The notes: a model not told the origin generated them from the letters alone. 64,000 bases of DNA from Corallococcus coralloides DSM 2259 (GCF_000255295.1 NC_017030.1:1302001-1366000), one strand, 5' to 3'. Counted from the stretch's first letter, positions 1-9,169 are shown. Translations and numbers: made by a program.

Positions 1-350
1 CCGTGCTTCGCCGCCTCCTCGATGACCGGCTCCCAACGCGCGCCCGCGCCGATGGTGGCGATGCGCGTCGCGGGGTCGATGCTCACGTGGTTCAGCGCCT
101 TCGTGGAGATGAGCACGCCGGAGGTGATGGACGCGTACGTCCCGTGCCCCGTGGCCAGCACCGACACGGGCAGCTGGTTCTCACGGGCGAAGCGGATGGC
201 CTCCGCCACGTCCTTCGTGGACTTCACCGCCACCACGTACTGCGGCGAGTGCGTCACCAGCACGTTGAAGCCGGCGCTCTCCGGGGCATAGCCCGCGTCG
301 TTGGGGGTATAGACGGTGCCGCTCACGCGGCTGGCGAGGGACTGGGTCAT
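1..350 (-). CDS. FAD-binding oxidoreductase, N-terminal part (runs off the window)
   Basis: The reverse strand is open from an ATG at 350 to the window edge, giving 116 residues without a stop. It starts MTQSLASRVSG and contains VLATGHGTYASI near residue 64, which resembles the flavin-contacting glycine/histidine loop of FAD-linked oxidases (BBE/6-hydroxynicotine-oxidase type; PF01565). It also has the usual preceding pattern of a strand, an ADV-AIRFAREN-like helix and a strand. Family members oxidise a variety of alcohols, amines or sugars with a covalently or tightly bound FAD. Substrate cannot be read from this fragment. The C-terminal substrate and BBE domains lie outside. Forward-strand ORFs over the same bases are shadows. 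Start and family are fairly secure; function is open. Confidence 0.75.
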   Translation of the reverse strand, partial: MTQSLASRVSGTVYTPNDAGYAPESAGFNVLVTHSPQYVVAVKSTKDVAEAIRFARENQLPVSVLATGHGTYASITSGVLISTKALNHVSIDPATRIATIGAGARWEPVIEEAAKH

Positions 351-373
351 GGGGCGTTGCTCCTTCGTGTCAG

Positions 374-391
374 CCAGCCCCTGCGGGCTGG
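374..391 (-). promoter_or_regulatory. Hairpin in the leader of the FAD oxidase gene
   Basis: CCAGCCC and GGGCTGG form a 7-bp perfect stem with a 4-nt CTGC loop, 24 bp upstream of the FAD oxidase start on the same transcript. It could be a leader structure or an operator. No promoter hexamers are evident nearby. The rest of 351-496 holds nothing else that I can support, apart from a small CACGGA/TCCGTG hairpin near 475. Confidence 0.3.
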
Positions 392-496
392 GAGGGGGAC
401 TCGGGTGCGCTGAGGTACCGCGTCCAGGGAGTACGAGCGCGAAGCAGCATAAACCTGGAAGTCCGGTCCGTACACGGAAGCTCCGTGTGAAAACAC

Positions 497-516
497 GGCC
501 CGGGTTCCAGCGGGCC
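497..516 (-). terminator. Terminator of the RDD/HEAT/HK/NtrC operon
   Basis: GGCCCG (497-502) and CGGGCC (511-516) form a 6-bp GC stem with an 8-nt loop. On the reverse strand it is followed by GTGTTTTCAC, a short T run, 15 bp past the stop of the response regulator. This fits a factor-independent terminator. Confidence 0.6.
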
Positions 517-531
517 GGCCTCCCGGTAGCT

Positions 532-1923
532 CTACAGCAGGCCGTGCTCCTCCAGCTTGTTGTAGAGCGTGCGCCGGCTCACCCCGAGCAGCCGCGCCGC
601 CAGCGTGCGGTTGTCACCCGAGCGCTTCAGCGCGTCCACCAGCGCCTCCTTCTCCACGTCCTTGCGCCGTGACTCCAGCGTGACCGGGTCGGACGGTGAA
701 GGAGGCAGCGGCGCGGCGACGGGCGGTGGCGCGAGTCCCGGTTGGCGGGAGAGCTCGCGCGCCACGTCCTCGCCCGTGAGCACGGGCCCGTCGGAGAGCA
801 CCACCAGCCGCTCCAGGAAGTTCTGCAGCTGGCGCACGTTACCGGGCCACGGCTGGGCCTGGAGCGCTCGCAGTCCGTCCTCGCTCAGGGTGAAGGGAGG
901 GCGACCGTTGGTCCTGGCGTGCACGTCCAGGAAGTGGCGGGAGAGGGACGCGATGTCCTCCGGCCGCTCACGCAGTGTGGGCAGCCAGAGGGGCACCACG
1001 TTGAGCCGGTAGAAGAGGTCCTCGCGGAAGGTGCCCCGGCGCACGCCGTCCTCCAGCGACTGGTGCGTGGCCGCGATGAAGCGCACGTCGATCTTCACCG
1101 TCTGGGTTCCGCCCAGCCGTTCGAACTCGCGCTCCTGGAGCACGCGCAGGAGCTTCACCTGCACGGCGGGGGACACGTCGCCAATCTCGTCGAGGAACAG
1201 CGTGCCGCCGTGCGCCAGCTCCACGCGTCCGGGCTTGCGCGTGGCCGCGCCGGTGAAGGCGCCCTTTTCGTAGCCGAACAGCTCGCTCTCCAGGAGCGTG
1301 TCCGGGAGCGCCGCGCAGTGCAGCTTCACGAAGGGCCCTGTGCGCCGGGGACTGTTTTCGTGCAGGGCTCGCGCGGCCAGCTCCTTGCCCGTGCCGGACT
1401 CGCCCCTCAGCAGCACCGTGGCGGTGCCCTGGGCAGCCTTCACCAGCAGGGCCTTCACCTCCGTCATGGCGCGGCTCTGGCCCATGAGCAGGCTGTCCAG
1501 GCCGTCCGGCGCCTTGCCGGTGCCGCGCGTGGGCTCCGGGTCCTGGCTCGCGTGGAGCAGGGCCTTCTTCAGCGAGAAGAGGAGCTCCTCGCGGTCAAAG
1601 GGCTTGAGCACGAAGTCCGCCGCGCCCGCCTTCATCGCCTCCACCGCCAGCGGCACCGTGCCGTGCGCGGTCATCAGCAGCACGGGCACGTCCGGCCAGC
1701 CGCGTCCCACCTCCGCGAGCAGCTCCATGCCGCTCATGCCCGGCATGCGCACGTCGCTCAGCACCACGTCGATGGGACGGCGCGCGAGCAGGGCCAGGGC
1801 GTCCTTCGCGTTCGAGGCCGGATGCGGGGTGAGGCCCGCCTGGGTGAGCAGCGCGCCCAGCACCTTGAGCAGCGCGGGATCATCGTCGACCACCAGGACG
1901 TGGCCCTTCAGTGCTTCGCTCAC
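532..1923 (-). CDS. NtrC-family sigma-54 response regulator
   Basis: 463 aa from a GTG whose bases overlap the kinase stop (GTGA). A longer reading upstream only reuses kinase sequence. Domains in order: receiver (residues 8-125; acidic pocket DDD at 13-15, phospho-acceptor Asp57 in LSDVRMP, Lys107), AAA+ sigma-54 interaction domain (Walker A GESGTGKE, intact GAFTGA loop, Walker [20 protein letters not shown]), and a C-terminal Fis-type helix-turn-helix ending in [15 protein letters not shown]. When phosphorylated, such proteins bind upstream activating sites and open sigma-54 promoters. It is translationally coupled to the adjacent histidine kinase, which is its obvious partner. Target genes are unknown; the sigma-54-like element near 11230 in this window is one candidate among many. 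Confidence 0.93.
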   Translation of the reverse strand: MSEALKGHVLVVDDDPALLKVLGALLTQAGLTPHPASNAKDALALLARRPIDVVLSDVRMPGMSGMELLAEVGRGWPDVPVLLMTAHGTVPLAVEAMKAGAADFVLKPFDREELLFSLKKALLHASQDPEPTRGTGKAPDGLDSLLMGQSRAMTEVKALLVKAAQGTATVLLRGESGTGKELAARALHENSPRRTGPFVKLHCAALPDTLLESELFGYEKGAFTGAATRKPGRVELAHGGTLFLDEIGDVSPAVQVKLLRVLQEREFERLGGTQTVKIDVRFIAATHQSLEDGVRRGTFREDLFYRLNVVPLWLPTLRERPEDIASLSRHFLDVHARTNGRPPFTLSEDGLRALQAQPWPGNVRQLQNFLERLVVLSDGPVLTGEDVARELSRQPGLAPPPVAAPLPPSPSDPVTLESRRKDVEKEALVDALKRSGDNRTLAARLLGVSRRTLYNKLEEHGLL

Positions 1924-3452
1924 GCGGCTTCTCCCTCGGATGTCGGGGCCTGGGAAACGGGGGCCGCCGGCAGGCGCAGGCGGAGGATGGTGCCATGGCC
2001 CTCGCCGCTCGTCAGGGACGCAGTGCCTCCGTGCGCCTCCGCCACGCGCCTCACGAAGGCCAGCCCCAGGCCGCTGCCCGTCGCCTTGGTGGTGAAGAAG
2101 TCGTCGAAGGCCCGCTCGCGCGTGCGCGCGTCCATGCCGCTGCCGGTGTCCTGCACCTCCACCACCACCGCGCCGCCATCCCGCAGCGTGCGCACGGTGA
2201 GGGTGCCGCCCTCGGGCATGGCCTCGAAGGCGTTGCGCACCAGGTTCTCCAGTGCGTTGGCGAGCAGGTCCTCGTCTCCGGCGCACTCGGGTAGGTCGGG
2301 GGCGAGCTCCTTCTTGAGCTCCACCGCGCCCGGGGTCGCGAAGGCCTGGAGCGACAGCACTCCCTCCACCAGCCGGTTCAGGTCCAGCGGCCGGCGCAGG
2401 GGTTCGACTCGCGCGAGGCGCTGGTACGTGCCCGCCACGCGGTCCAGGCGCTCCACCTGCTCCAGTAGCAGGTCGAGGAAGTCCCCGTGCGCGTCCCAGG
2501 AGTGGCCGCGCGCGTGTTCCTCTTTCAGGTACTGCGCGGCGCCCTTGAGCGCGGCGATGGGGTTCTTCAGGTCGTGCGCCATCTGCGCGGAGAAGCGGCC
2601 CAATGTGGCCAGTTGCTCCAGGCGCTCGCGCTGGGTGACGAAGGCGGTGACGCCCCGCCGCGCCGCCGCGAGCAGCGCGAAGGTGATGGCGGTGGTGCCC
2701 ACGACGAGCGCTCCGGATTCAGCGGCGAAGACGCGGAAGAGCGTGAGGTAGGCGAACACTCCCACCAGCGCGAGCACGACGGCGTGCACCGCCGCGTTCG
2801 TCGCGCGCGCGTCCTTGCCGAAGAGCTGGAAGCGCAGGGACGCGGTGGCCATCACCGGCAGGCCCAGCAGCGTGCCCACGTTGCCCAGCTTCGGCACGGG
2901 CAGCGCCATGTCCGCCGCCAGGTCCGTGAGCAGCAGCGCGACGAGCAGCGTGAGCCCCAGCAGCATCAGGCCTGCTCGCGCTCGCTCGTCCGGGGAGACC
3001 GCGTGGCGCAGGTGGCGCGTGAGCAGCACGAAGCCCGTGGTGAGGATGGGGATGACGCCCACGGCGACCGCGAGACCGAAGCGGAAGGTGTAGATGCGCT
3101 CTTCCAGCGCGGGCACGCCCATGGCGATGAGCATGGTCAGCGCGAGCGCGCCCATCACCGCGTAGGTGCCGTACAGGACCCGGGCGGAGCGGCGGCGGCG
3201 GCCCACGAACGCGAGGATGAAGTGCACCGCGCACGGCAGCGTCATCAGCGCCGCGGCGAAGCCCATCAGCCGCCAGCCGGTGTCCCCCGAACGCGCCAGT
3301 CCGAAGGCGGAGAAGTTCCAGGTGGACAGCGCGATGGACAGCAGCGACAGCGGCAGCGCCAGGGGGCTTCGTCCCACGCGGGCGAGCGCGATGCCGGCGA
3401 GCGCGAGCTGCCCCGCGCACGCCAGCAGGCTGACCCACATGGCGCCCGTCAT
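1920..3452 (-). CDS. Membrane sensor histidine kinase
   Basis: 510 aa. The N-terminal ~235 residues form about seven hydrophobic helices, resembling the 7TM sensor region of some kinases. The cytoplasmic transmitter follows: H-box FSAQMAHDLKNP with phospho-accepting His293, N-box ENLVRNAFEAMPEGG, G1 box VEVQDTGSGM, F box FDDFFTTK and G2 box GSGLGLAF. No PAS or HAMP domain is visible between membrane part and H-box, so the stimulus is probably sensed in or at the membrane. The stop overlaps the GTG of the NtrC-type regulator by 4 bp, and the gene lies 16 bp downstream of the HEAT-repeat gene. This makes it part of a four-gene leftward operon. Ligand unknown. Confidence 0.92.
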   Translation of the reverse strand: MTGAMWVSLLACAGQLALAGIALARVGRSPLALPLSLLSIALSTWNFSAFGLARSGDTGWRLMGFAAALMTLPCAVHFILAFVGRRRRSARVLYGTYAVMGALALTMLIAMGVPALEERIYTFRFGLAVAVGVIPILTTGFVLLTRHLRHAVSPDERARAGLMLLGLTLLVALLLTDLAADMALPVPKLGNVGTLLGLPVMATASLRFQLFGKDARATNAAVHAVVLALVGVFAYLTLFRVFAAESGALVVGTTAITFALLAAARRGVTAFVTQRERLEQLATLGRFSAQMAHDLKNPIAALKGAAQYLKEEHARGHSWDAHGDFLDLLLEQVERLDRVAGTYQRLARVEPLRRPLDLNRLVEGVLSLQAFATPGAVELKKELAPDLPECAGDEDLLANALENLVRNAFEAMPEGGTLTVRTLRDGGAVVVEVQDTGSGMDARTRERAFDDFFTTKATGSGLGLAFVRRVAEAHGGTASLTSGEGHGTILRLRLPAAPVSQAPTSEGEAA

Positions 3453-3468
3453 CGCGCGCCTCCGTGGC

Positions 3469-6400
3469 TCAGAGCATGCCCAGCCGGCGGGCGTTGGCGG
3501 GGTCGACCGCCGCGGACTCCCAGCGCCGCACCGCGGCCTCGCGCTCCGCGTCGGGCGCGTCCGCGTAGTAGCCCAGCGTGTCGTGCAGGGCGCGGCTCAG
3601 CTCCTCGATGGCGGCGAGCCGCACGTCTAGCTCGCGGTGGCGCAGCGCCGCCACCAGCCAGTCCGCGCGGCGGCGGCTGCGGTTCTCCGCCCACCACGCC
3701 GACCACTGGCGCGGCTGGAGGCCCAGCGTGGCGCGGGTGACTTCGCGCAGCGCTTCCGCCGCGGCCTGCGCGCACATGGCGTCGTCGCTGCCGGTGAGGT
3801 TGATGAGGCCCTCGATGGCGTCGCGGTCGTGCAGCGTGCCCAGCGCACGGGCCGCCAGCGAGCGGCGCAGCGCGTCCCGGCTGGCCAGCTCCTGGCGCAG
3901 GTCGCGCAGGGACGCGTCCAGGCGCGGCAGGTGCTTGAGCGCGGCGGCGGCGACTCGCGCGGCGCTGGAGATGTCCGGCTCCATGTCGAACAGGCCGCGC
4001 AGCACGCCGTCCACCAGCTCCGCGTAGGGCAGGTTGCCCGCGGTGAGCAGCGCCAGGTAGCGCGTGTCCGCGTCGTTCGAATCCAGCAGCGGCGCCAGCG
4101 CGACGGCCGCGGGACGGCCCAGGCGCGACAGGGCGGCGGGGATGGGGCCCAGCTCGTCCGCTTCCGGCAGCTCCACGACGGGCAGTCGGCTCCAGGCGGT
4201 GGGGCCGGGGAAGTGCTGCGCGAGCACGCGGGCGCTGGCTTCCGGTGAGCGCGCCAGCTCCGCGATGGCGCTGGAGCGCTGGGACGCGTCCGGGCCGGTG
4301 AGCCGGCGCAGGAGCGGCGTGAAGTCCGGGGGCGGGAGCTCCTCCGGCGAGAGCACGCGCGGGGGCAGGGCGGCGGCGCGGCCCAGGTTGGCCACGCCTC
4401 CCCGGCCGAAGACGGGGTTCCAGCCGAGCCCCGCGACCACGGCGGGCGCCGGCGCGGGCTGCACCGGGGCCGGGAAGCCGGGCACGTCCACGTCGATGGT
4501 GATGTCCTCCTCCGGCGCGCGCAGCTCGGACACGCGCTGCTTGCGGAAGAGGATGAGCTCCTGGAAGGCGGCCGGCAGGTCCTGGCAGAACAGGATGTAG
4601 TCGCTGAGCCGGCGCTGGCTCATCGGCTTCTGGCCACAGTCGCCGTAGAGGATGGCCACGAGGCGGCCCTTCACCTCCACCGGGTACAGGAAGACGGTGC
4701 GCGGGGCCTGGCGGCCGAAGAGCTCCAGGTAGTGCCGCGTGAGCGCGTCCGGCGGCAGCGGGCCCGCGTAGCTGCCGCGCGTGACGGCGACGGTGCGGAA
4801 GACGCTGCTCGCGTCCAGGGGGATGGAGACCAGGGAGAGGGCGTTCGCGTCCAGGCCCTCACCGCGCGAGTCCCAGCCACCCGCGGCGCCGCGCACGACG
4901 GCGAAGGCGGCCACGTAGTCGAACGTGCGGCGGCCGAAGCGCAGCGCCACGTCCAGCAGGCGGTCCAGGTCCCGCGTCGACTCCCGCAGCGCGGAGCGGG
5001 CCTGGGGCAGCGTCCACTCCGGCACGGCGGCATCCGGCGCGCTGGAGGCACCCGGGACGGGAGCGGGCTCCGGCGCGCGAGGACGGTTCGCGCCCTGCGT
5101 GGACGCGGGGTTGCTGAAGATGATGAACGACGGCTCGCCCCGGGGCGCCGCCGGGGGAACCGGCGGCTGGGTCGGCGTGGCGGTCTGGGCCGCGCGGGCC
5201 TGCTGCTCGGGCGCGGGAGGCCACACCGCGGGACGGGCTCCCGGGGGCTGGGCGGGGGCGCCGGTGCGGCTCGCGGGCGGAGGCGCGGTGGGGGACGCAC
5301 CCTGCGCGCTCTGGACGGTGGTGCCCGGTCGAGCCTGGCCCTGTGCCGGCTGCGCGGCCGGGGGCGTGCCCTGGGGCCCCTGACCGGGGGGGCCCGGTCG
5401 AGCACCCTGGCCCGTGGTCGCGGGGCCCTGGCCGCCAAAGCCCTGCGTCGCGGGACCCTGAGTGCCCGCGCCCTGCGCGGTGGTGCCAGGTCCGCCAAAG
5501 CCCTGCGTCGCGGAGATACCCTGCGCGGTGCCCGGGCCTCCGAAGCCCTGCGTCGTGGGACCCTGCTGCGCGGGGGGGGCGGGACGGCCCGCGGCCTGCG
5601 GCGGCGTGGCGAACGCACCGGGCGCGGCGGGGCGACCGCCCTGGGCGGAACCCTGCGGCGCGGCGGCGGACGTGCCGGCCGGCCCCACGGGCATCAGCAC
5701 GGGCACGGACTGCGGCGGCGGTAGGGGCCGCTCTCCCGGCGGGTAGAGCGTCGGCGGCGCGGCATTGCCCGACGCGCCCCGGTTCGGGGCCTGCGCGGGA
5801 GGCGCGGCGCGCGCGGGCGTGCCCGGCATGTTCAGCCGCAGGGGCTCGCGCGTGTACGCGGGGGGCGGAATGTCGGTGGGCGCCGGTGGCGGAGTGGGGC
5901 GCTGGACCGCGCGGGCCGTCGTCACCGGGCCCGCGGAGGTGTTCAGGCGCAGCGGCTCGCGCACGTACGCGGGGGGCGGGATGTCCGCGGGCTCGGGCTC
6001 ACGCGAGGCGGCGGGACGGGCTTCCGCGGGCACGGGCTCCTGGGCCACGTTGCGCGCCAGCTGCTCCACCATGTCCACCGTCATCGACTCGTCGTCCGGC
6101 GGCGGTGGCGGAGGCGGCGTGAGCGCTCCGGCCTGCTGGGCCACGGTCTCGGCCAGCTGCACGAAGCGGGGCGGCATCGGCTGGCGGTAGATGATGGAGA
6201 TCCACTCGCGCACCCGCAGCTCGACGGCGACCCACAGCTCCAGCGGCTTGCCCAGGAGGAAGCCGACTTCGTCCAGCTCCTTCTTGGGCACCGGGTAGGC
6301 GCACGCCACGTGCAGCGTGTTCCCGTCCAGGGACAGGGGGACGACGCTCAGGCGCTCAGCGATTTTCGGGGGGATGAAGCTGGCGACCTCGAGGTTGGGC

Positions 6401-6600
6401 TCGAAGTCCACCAGGTTCACGGGCCGGAAGCCGGAGACCTCGCCCATCATCGCGAGGACGTCCGCTTCGGAGAGGCCGCGCTCCAGGAGCGCGGTGTCCA
6501 GGTGGCCACCCTGGGCCTGATGCTGACGCAACAACTCCCCGGCCTGCTCCTGGGTCAGGAGGGCGCGCGAGACGAGGTGCTGGGCAAGACGCGAAGGCAT
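3469..6600 (-). CDS. GspE/PilB N-terminal domain protein with low-complexity linker and C-terminal HEAT-like repeats
   Basis: 1043 aa from ATG at 6600. Residues ~1-145 match the T2SSE_N/MshEN type fold found at the N terminus of secretion and pilus ATPases (pattern LAQHLVSRALLTQEQAGELL..., then LSEADVLAMMGE and PPKIAERLSVVPLSLDGNTLHVA). No ATPase domain follows: no Walker A is visible. Instead there are ~400 residues rich in Pro, Gln, Gly and Ala with repeats such as TQGFGGPG (bases about 5395-5560). After a globular middle domain (~550-720) comes a C terminus of alpha-helical HEAT-like repeats (~770-1043). In the related ATPases this N domain binds partner proteins or cyclic-di-GMP, so a scaffold or regulatory role is a reasonable inference. 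It sits between an RDD protein and a histidine kinase in one operon. Confidence 0.8.
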   Translation of the reverse strand: MPSRLAQHLVSRALLTQEQAGELLRQHQAQGGHLDTALLERGLSEADVLAMMGEVSGFRPVNLVDFEPNLEVASFIPPKIAERLSVVPLSLDGNTLHVACAYPVPKKELDEVGFLLGKPLELWVAVELRVREWISIIYRQPMPPRFVQLAETVAQQAGALTPPPPPPPDDESMTVDMVEQLARNVAQEPVPAEARPAASREPEPADIPPPAYVREPLRLNTSAGPVTTARAVQRPTPPPAPTDIPPPAYTREPLRLNMPGTPARAAPPAQAPNRGASGNAAPPTLYPPGERPLPPPQSVPVLMPVGPAGTSAAAPQGSAQGGRPAAPGAFATPPQAAGRPAPPAQQGPTTQGFGGPGTAQGISATQGFGGPGTTAQGAGTQGPATQGFGGQGPATTGQGARPGPPGQGPQGTPPAAQPAQGQARPGTTVQSAQGASPTAPPPASRTGAPAQPPGARPAVWPPAPEQQARAAQTATPTQPPVPPAAPRGEPSFIIFSNPASTQGANRPRAPEPAPVPGASSAPDAAVPEWTLPQARSALRESTRDLDRLLDVALRFGRRTFDYVAAFAVVRGAAGGWDSRGEGLDANALSLVSIPLDASSVFRTVAVTRGSYAGPLPPDALTRHYLELFGRQAPRTVFLYPVEVKGRLVAILYGDCGQKPMSQRRLSDYILFCQDLPAAFQELILFRKQRVSELRAPEEDITIDVDVPGFPAPVQPAPAPAVVAGLGWNPVFGRGGVANLGRAAALPPRVLSPEELPPPDFTPLLRRLTGPDASQRSSAIAELARSPEASARVLAQHFPGPTAWSRLPVVELPEADELGPIPAALSRLGRPAAVALAPLLDSNDADTRYLALLTAGNLPYAELVDGVLRGLFDMEPDISSAARVAAAALKHLPRLDASLRDLRQELASRDALRRSLAARALGTLHDRDAIEGLINLTGSDDAMCAQAAAEALREVTRATLGLQPRQWSAWWAENRSRRRADWLVAALRHRELDVRLAAIEELSRALHDTLGYYADAPDAEREAAVRRWESAAVDPANARRLGML
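5395..5560 (-). repeat. TQGFGGxG coding repeats in the linker of the GspE_N/HEAT gene
   Basis: Four imperfect in-frame copies of a TQGFGG(P/Q)G unit, with spacers of Thr, Gln, Gly and Ala, form the most regular part of the disordered linker. At DNA level the repeated string is around CAAAGCCCTGCGTCG on the plus strand. Confidence 0.75.
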
Positions 6601-6650
6601 GAAGGCCGCGGCATCTTACGGCCGCGGCCGCAAGGCACAATGAGCCGGTT

Positions 6651-8735
6651 TCAGCTCGGTTGGACGACGAAGGTGGACGTCAGTTTGTCATGGAGCGTCT
6701 GTCCGCGGCGGTCGAACAGCGCCATCCAGAAACCGCCCAGGAAGAGAACGAAGGAAAGCCCGGCGAGCAGCGCCCGGAAGATGGCCCGGCCCGGGGTGGG
6801 CGCCATGCCATGGGTGTCCACCAGCCGCAGGCCCAGGAGCAACCGTCCCAGGGTGCGTCCATTCCACAGGAAGGCCGCGACCGCGCAGTACACGGTGGCG
6901 AGCACCAGCACCAGGACCACGCCCGGCAGCAGCACGGAGTGCATCGCGCGCAGCCAGGCGACGAACGCGTCCAGCCCGGTCAATCCCGGCTGGGGACCCT
7001 TCACGCCCGCGACCGACGAGGCCAGGGTGATGTAGGCCGCCGCCACGGCGCTGATGGCCGCGGTGTCGACGGTGAAGGACAGCAGCCGGCGCCACAGCGA
7101 GGCGGGGCGCGCGTGGACTTCGCCAGCGGCCGGGACCGCCGAAGGCGCCGGGGCCTTCGACTTCGCGGGGGCGGCGGGGGCAGGGACGGGCGAGGCTTCC
7201 ATGCGGGACACTCCCGGAGCAGTCGCCGGGGACGTCGCGAAGGCCGGCGTCTCCAGCGGGGGCAGGATGGCCGGGTCTTCCATGACGGGAAGGCCCGGAG
7301 CGGCGTCCCGGCGAGACGGACCGGAGGCCTGCGCGGGAGCATCCATCAAGGGCAGGCGGGAAGACGCCTGTGATGCATCCCAGTGCTCGGCGGACGACGG
7401 TCCGGCGGCGGGGCGGGGAAGCCCGGGGGCCTGGGACTGTGCGCCATCCATCCGGGGCAGGCCGGAGGCCTGGGCCTGCGAGGCCGAATCCATGTGCGGC
7501 AAGCCGGAAGCCTGGGCGTTGCCACGCGGCGGGCCGGAGGCGGCCTGGGCCTGCGCGTCCATGCGAGGCAGCCCGGGCGACCCCTGGACGGCGTTGCCAC
7601 GCGGCTGGCCCGAGGCGGCCTGGGGGCGCGGAATGTGCGGCTCCGTGCCGTAGGCCGGCGTGGGCGCGGAGCCCGGGCGGGGCTCCGGAGGCTGCGCGGC
7701 GCGAGGCACGGCGACGCCAGGATTCTGGAAGCCCGGCTCCGACAGGGCCGCGGTGGGCGCGGCGCGCGGGGGCACGGCGGCCACCGGCGCAACACCCGGA
7801 GGCGGTGCGGCGGGACGCGGAGGCTGCACGGCGCCAGCAGGCGCGTTCCCCGCGGGAGGCGTGGCGCGAGGAGGCATGGGGGCCGCCGCCCGGGGGGCCT
7901 GCTGCGCGGGAGCCCGGACCGGCTGACCCTCCGCGTGCGGCGCGGGGGCGCGCTCGGCCTGAGCAGGACGCGCAGCCGGAGCCGCCGCATCCGCCTGGGA
8001 CGCATCCGTCTGGGGCTGAGCCGCGCGTGCCGGAGCCGCCGCGCGAACCGCCGCATCCGCCTGGGCGCGGCAGGGCGCGCCGCCGGAGCCGCCGCGCGAA
8101 TCGTCGCATCCGCCTGGGGCGAAGCAGGGCGCGCGGTCGGAGCCGCCGCGCGAATCGTCGCAGTCGGCTTGGGACGCATCCGCCTGGGGCGCGGCCGGAC
8201 GCGCCGCCGGAGCCGCCGCGCGAACCGTCGCATCCGCCTGGGGCGAAGCAGGGCGCGTGGTCGGAGCCGCCTGGGGCGCGGCAGGACGCGCCGCTGGAGC
8301 CGCCTGGGGCGAAGCAGGACGCGCGGTCGGAGCCGCCGCGCGAATCGTCGCATCGGCTTGGGGCGCGGGAGCCGGATGGGACGCGCGCACGGCGGGTGCG
8401 GCGGCGCGAGGCGCGGCGGACGGCACAGGCGCCATCCCCGGACGAACCGAGGGCGTCATGCCCGGCGGGGTGACAGGGCCGCGAGGTGGCTCCATCGCGA
8501 AGGCCGGCGTGCCGCGCAGCGTCTCCGGCTCCAGCGGTTCGCTGTTCAGGGTGATGGGGTCGCCACCCATGTCCTGGGCCATGCGGTCCCCGGCCTTGCG
8601 GCGATCAATATGGATGTCGCGGTCGAGCAGGCTCGGGACGGGGGCCACCGCGGGTGGGCGCGCGGCATTGGCGGCGCAAGCGGGGCAATCTCCGACCGGC
8701 GGCAGCGAGGCGCCGCACTTCAGGCACTTGGACAA
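6651..8735 (-). CDS. Zinc-ribbon / Ala-Pro linker / RDD-domain membrane protein
   Basis: 694 aa. Start is a TTG preceded by GGGAGG at good spacing. The N terminus MSKCLKCGASLPPVGDCPAC holds two CxxC pairs and reads as a zinc ribbon. Residues ~80-520 are an Ala/Pro/Arg/Gln-rich linker with tandem ~18-aa repeats. The C terminus (~545-694) is an RDD domain: RPASLWRRLLSFTVDT, then hydrophobic segments, GRTLGRLLLGLRLVD, and a final RRGQTLHDKLTSTFVV. RDD proteins are small multi-helix membrane proteins, some with ion-exchange roles; activity here is unknown. It is first in an operon with the GspE_N/HEAT, kinase and NtrC genes. Part of the linker (bases 8065-8163) is read out of the repeat frame, see the separate entry. 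Confidence 0.85.
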   Translation of the reverse strand: MSKCLKCGASLPPVGDCPACAANAARPPAVAPVPSLLDRDIHIDRRKAGDRMAQDMGGDPITLNSEPLEPETLRGTPAFAMEPPRGPVTPPGMTPSVRPGMAPVPSAAPRAAAPAVRASHPAPAPQADATIRAAAPTARPASPQAAPAARPAAPQAAPTTRPASPQADATVRAAAPAARPAAPQADASQADCDDSRGGSDRAPCFAPGGCDDSRGGSGGAPCRAQADAAVRAAAPARAAQPQTDASQADAAAPAARPAQAERAPAPHAEGQPVRAPAQQAPRAAAPMPPRATPPAGNAPAGAVQPPRPAAPPPGVAPVAAVPPRAAPTAALSEPGFQNPGVAVPRAAQPPEPRPGSAPTPAYGTEPHIPRPQAASGQPRGNAVQGSPGLPRMDAQAQAASGPPRGNAQASGLPHMDSASQAQASGLPRMDGAQSQAPGLPRPAAGPSSAEHWDASQASSRLPLMDAPAQASGPSRRDAAPGLPVMEDPAILPPLETPAFATSPATAPGVSRMEASPVPAPAAPAKSKAPAPSAVPAAGEVHARPASLWRRLLSFTVDTAAISAVAAAYITLASSVAGVKGPQPGLTGLDAFVAWLRAMHSVLLPGVVLVLVLATVYCAVAAFLWNGRTLGRLLLGLRLVDTHGMAPTPGRAIFRALLAGLSFVLFLGGFWMALFDRRGQTLHDKLTSTFVVQPS
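7970..8370 (-). repeat. ~54-bp tandem repeats in the RDD gene, with a compensated frameshift inside
   Basis: The repeat encodes units close to ADATIRAAAPTARPASPQ. Compared with its neighbours, one unit has an extra G at about 8163 (CGCAGTCGGC against CGCATCGGC) and a later one lacks one G in a G run at about 8063-8065 (CCTGGGCGC against CCTGGGGCGC). Between them about 33 codons are read in the wrong frame, as CDDSRGGSDRAPCF, adding the only cysteines of the linker. The reading frame is restored afterwards, so the protein stays full length. Confidence 0.85.
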
Positions 8736-8902
8736 CGGATCCTCCCGGTGACGCGGACAACCGTCGCCATGAAAGGCCGCATTCAGGCCTGTAGCAAGAA
8801 AAGGACAAGCCCCCTCCGGTCCCTCGCCCGAGGAACCGTCAGGGGCTCGTTCGCGCCATCACAACCCTCCCTCAGGGGACGGTGCGTGTGGGGCGCCTCA
8901 CG

Positions 8903-9169
8903 CTAGGCGTGGACGCGGCGCCGTCCCGCTGCTCCCACCAGGAGAAGCACGATGATGGCTCCCACGACCGACATGATGATGCCCGAGGCATGCAGGTCGA
9001 ACAGCCGACCGTTGCGCTCGAAGAGCGAGCCGATGAGGCCGCCCACCAGAGAACCCACCATGCCCAACAGGGTCGTGGCCACCAGCCCCATGCTCTGCTT
9101 GCCCGGCAGGATGGCCCGGGCGATGAGGCCCGCGATGAGGCCGATGATGATGAATGCGATGATCCCCAT
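8903..9169 (-). CDS. GlsB/YeaQ/YmgE-family small membrane protein
   Basis: 88 aa from ATG at 9169, with GGGAGAG upstream. The longer open frame to 9295 has no membrane-protein homology in its extension. The sequence MGIIAFIIIGLIAGLIARAILPG, then GLVATTLLGMVGSLVGGLIG and a last helix SGIIMSVVGAIIVLLLVG, gives the three glycine-rich helices typical of this family (known as transglycosylase-associated or stress-response membrane proteins). The C terminus is short and basic. Family members are often induced by stress in other bacteria, but the molecular role is unclear. It is a single gene between the RDD operon and rsmE. Confidence 0.9.
   Translation of the reverse strand: MGIIAFIIIGLIAGLIARAILPGKQSMGLVATTLLGMVGSLVGGLIGSLFERNGRLFDLHASGIIMSVVGAIIVLLLVGAAGRRRVHA

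Noticed and set aside
742-2751. Long forward-strand ORF (669 aa) opposite the regulator/kinase pair
   Set aside because: Low-complexity Arg/His/Gln-rich translation with no domain; the reverse strand gives a complete NtrC regulator and histidine kinase. High-GC antisense shadow.
7970-8370. CRISPR-like array
   Set aside because: Repeats are ~54 bp without unique spacers and encode an Ala/Pro linker in frame with the RDD gene.
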